A stretch of DNA of 7,374 nucleotides from Clostridiales bacterium (GTDB lineage Bacteria > Bacillota > Clostridia > Oscillospirales > CAG-272), in contig JAEEGW010000187.1 in the NCBI GenBank assembly GCA_016280525.1, positions 1 through 7,374 on the forward strand, in the 5' to 3' direction. Below the pieces are notes generated by a model that saw nothing but the letters and a program-made list of their open reading frames with translations, had not been told where the DNA came from and made no database searches. Made by a program: the position numbers and the translations under genes. Of this stretch, positions 7,183 through 7,374 are shown in pieces (positions within the stretch are counted from its first letter, which is position 1; each line of letters opens with the position of its first letter).

Positions 7183-7374
7183 TACAGTTTATTTATCTCT
7201 TCTTTCAGTATTTGAAGTATCTTATCGTATTCAACTTTGTATAAAGGCGTGCCGTTTTTGAACAGCAGCGCTTCACCTTTGCCGCCGGCTATGCCTATAT
7301 CGCATTCGCGCGCCTCGCCCGGTCCGTTCACCGCGCAGCCCATAAGCGCGACTTTTATCTTTTTAGACGGTTTA
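7182..7374 (-). CDS. ispG: 4-hydroxy-3-methylbut-2-enyl diphosphate synthase (IspG/GcpE), 3' end only
   Basis: The last 63 residues are visible; the N-terminus lies past the right edge. IspG is the iron-sulfur enzyme converting methylerythritol 2,4-cyclodiphosphate to HMBPP in the MEP isoprenoid pathway. The diagnostic block is MGCAVNGPGEARECDIGIAGG (written here in parts: MGCAVNGPGEA, then RECDIGIAGG). It carries the third cluster cysteine (GC) and, seven residues later, the Glu that is the fourth ligand in known IspG structures. The first two cysteines of the cluster lie outside the window. The tail (residues YKVEYDKILQILKEEINKL) is the usual C-terminal helix, so the 3' end is intact. The stop TAA shares its last base with the polC start codon (TAATG), indicating termination-reinitiation coupling. 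The ispG-polC order is common in Clostridia, often behind dxr and rseP. Confidence 0.97.
   Translation of the reverse strand, partial: KPSKKIKVALMGCAVNGPGEARECDIGIAGGKGEALLFKNGTPLYKVEYDKILQILKEEINKL

Overview
The window is a tightly packed stretch of four genes, all on the minus strand. Read in the direction of transcription (from high to low coordinates) they are: the 3' end of ispG (isoprenoid synthesis), a complete polC (Gram-positive type replicative DNA polymerase), a complete glycyl radical enzyme (GRE) of unassigned substrate, and the 5' part of its radical-SAM activating enzyme, which runs off the left edge.

Organism: PolC is essentially confined to Firmicutes and close relatives. 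The ispG-polC adjacency is a familiar clostridial arrangement (dxr-rseP-ispG-polC, usually followed by rimP-nusA). The oxygen-sensitive GRE with its activase points to a strict anaerobe. A clostridial, possibly uncultivated gut-type Firmicute is the best guess; I cannot name a genus.

Layout: there is essentially no intergenic DNA. ispG and polC share one base (TAATG). polC and the GRE gene are 5 bp apart, with the GRE Shine-Dalgarno (SD) sequence inside the last polC codons. The GRE and activase genes overlap by 4 bp (ATGA). No promoter or terminator is visible between them, so they look like one translationally coupled transcript. Every long plus-strand frame is an antisense shadow of these genes.

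How they work together: ispG and polC are housekeeping genes. The GRE and activase form a two-protein catalytic unit, in which the activase installs a glycyl radical at Gly675 and Cys354/Glu356 act on the substrate. The points that stand out are: (1) the GRE has the dehydratase/lyase-type Cys-x-Glu centre but an unusual pocket and a short length; (2) its activase lacks the cysteine-rich ferredoxin insert normal for activases of such GREs; (3) this pair occupies the slot after polC where rimP-nusA is usual; and (4) the PolC PHP domain has lost several metal-ligand residues while its exonuclease and polymerase catalytic residues are kept. No mobile element, CRISPR array, tRNA or rRNA was seen.
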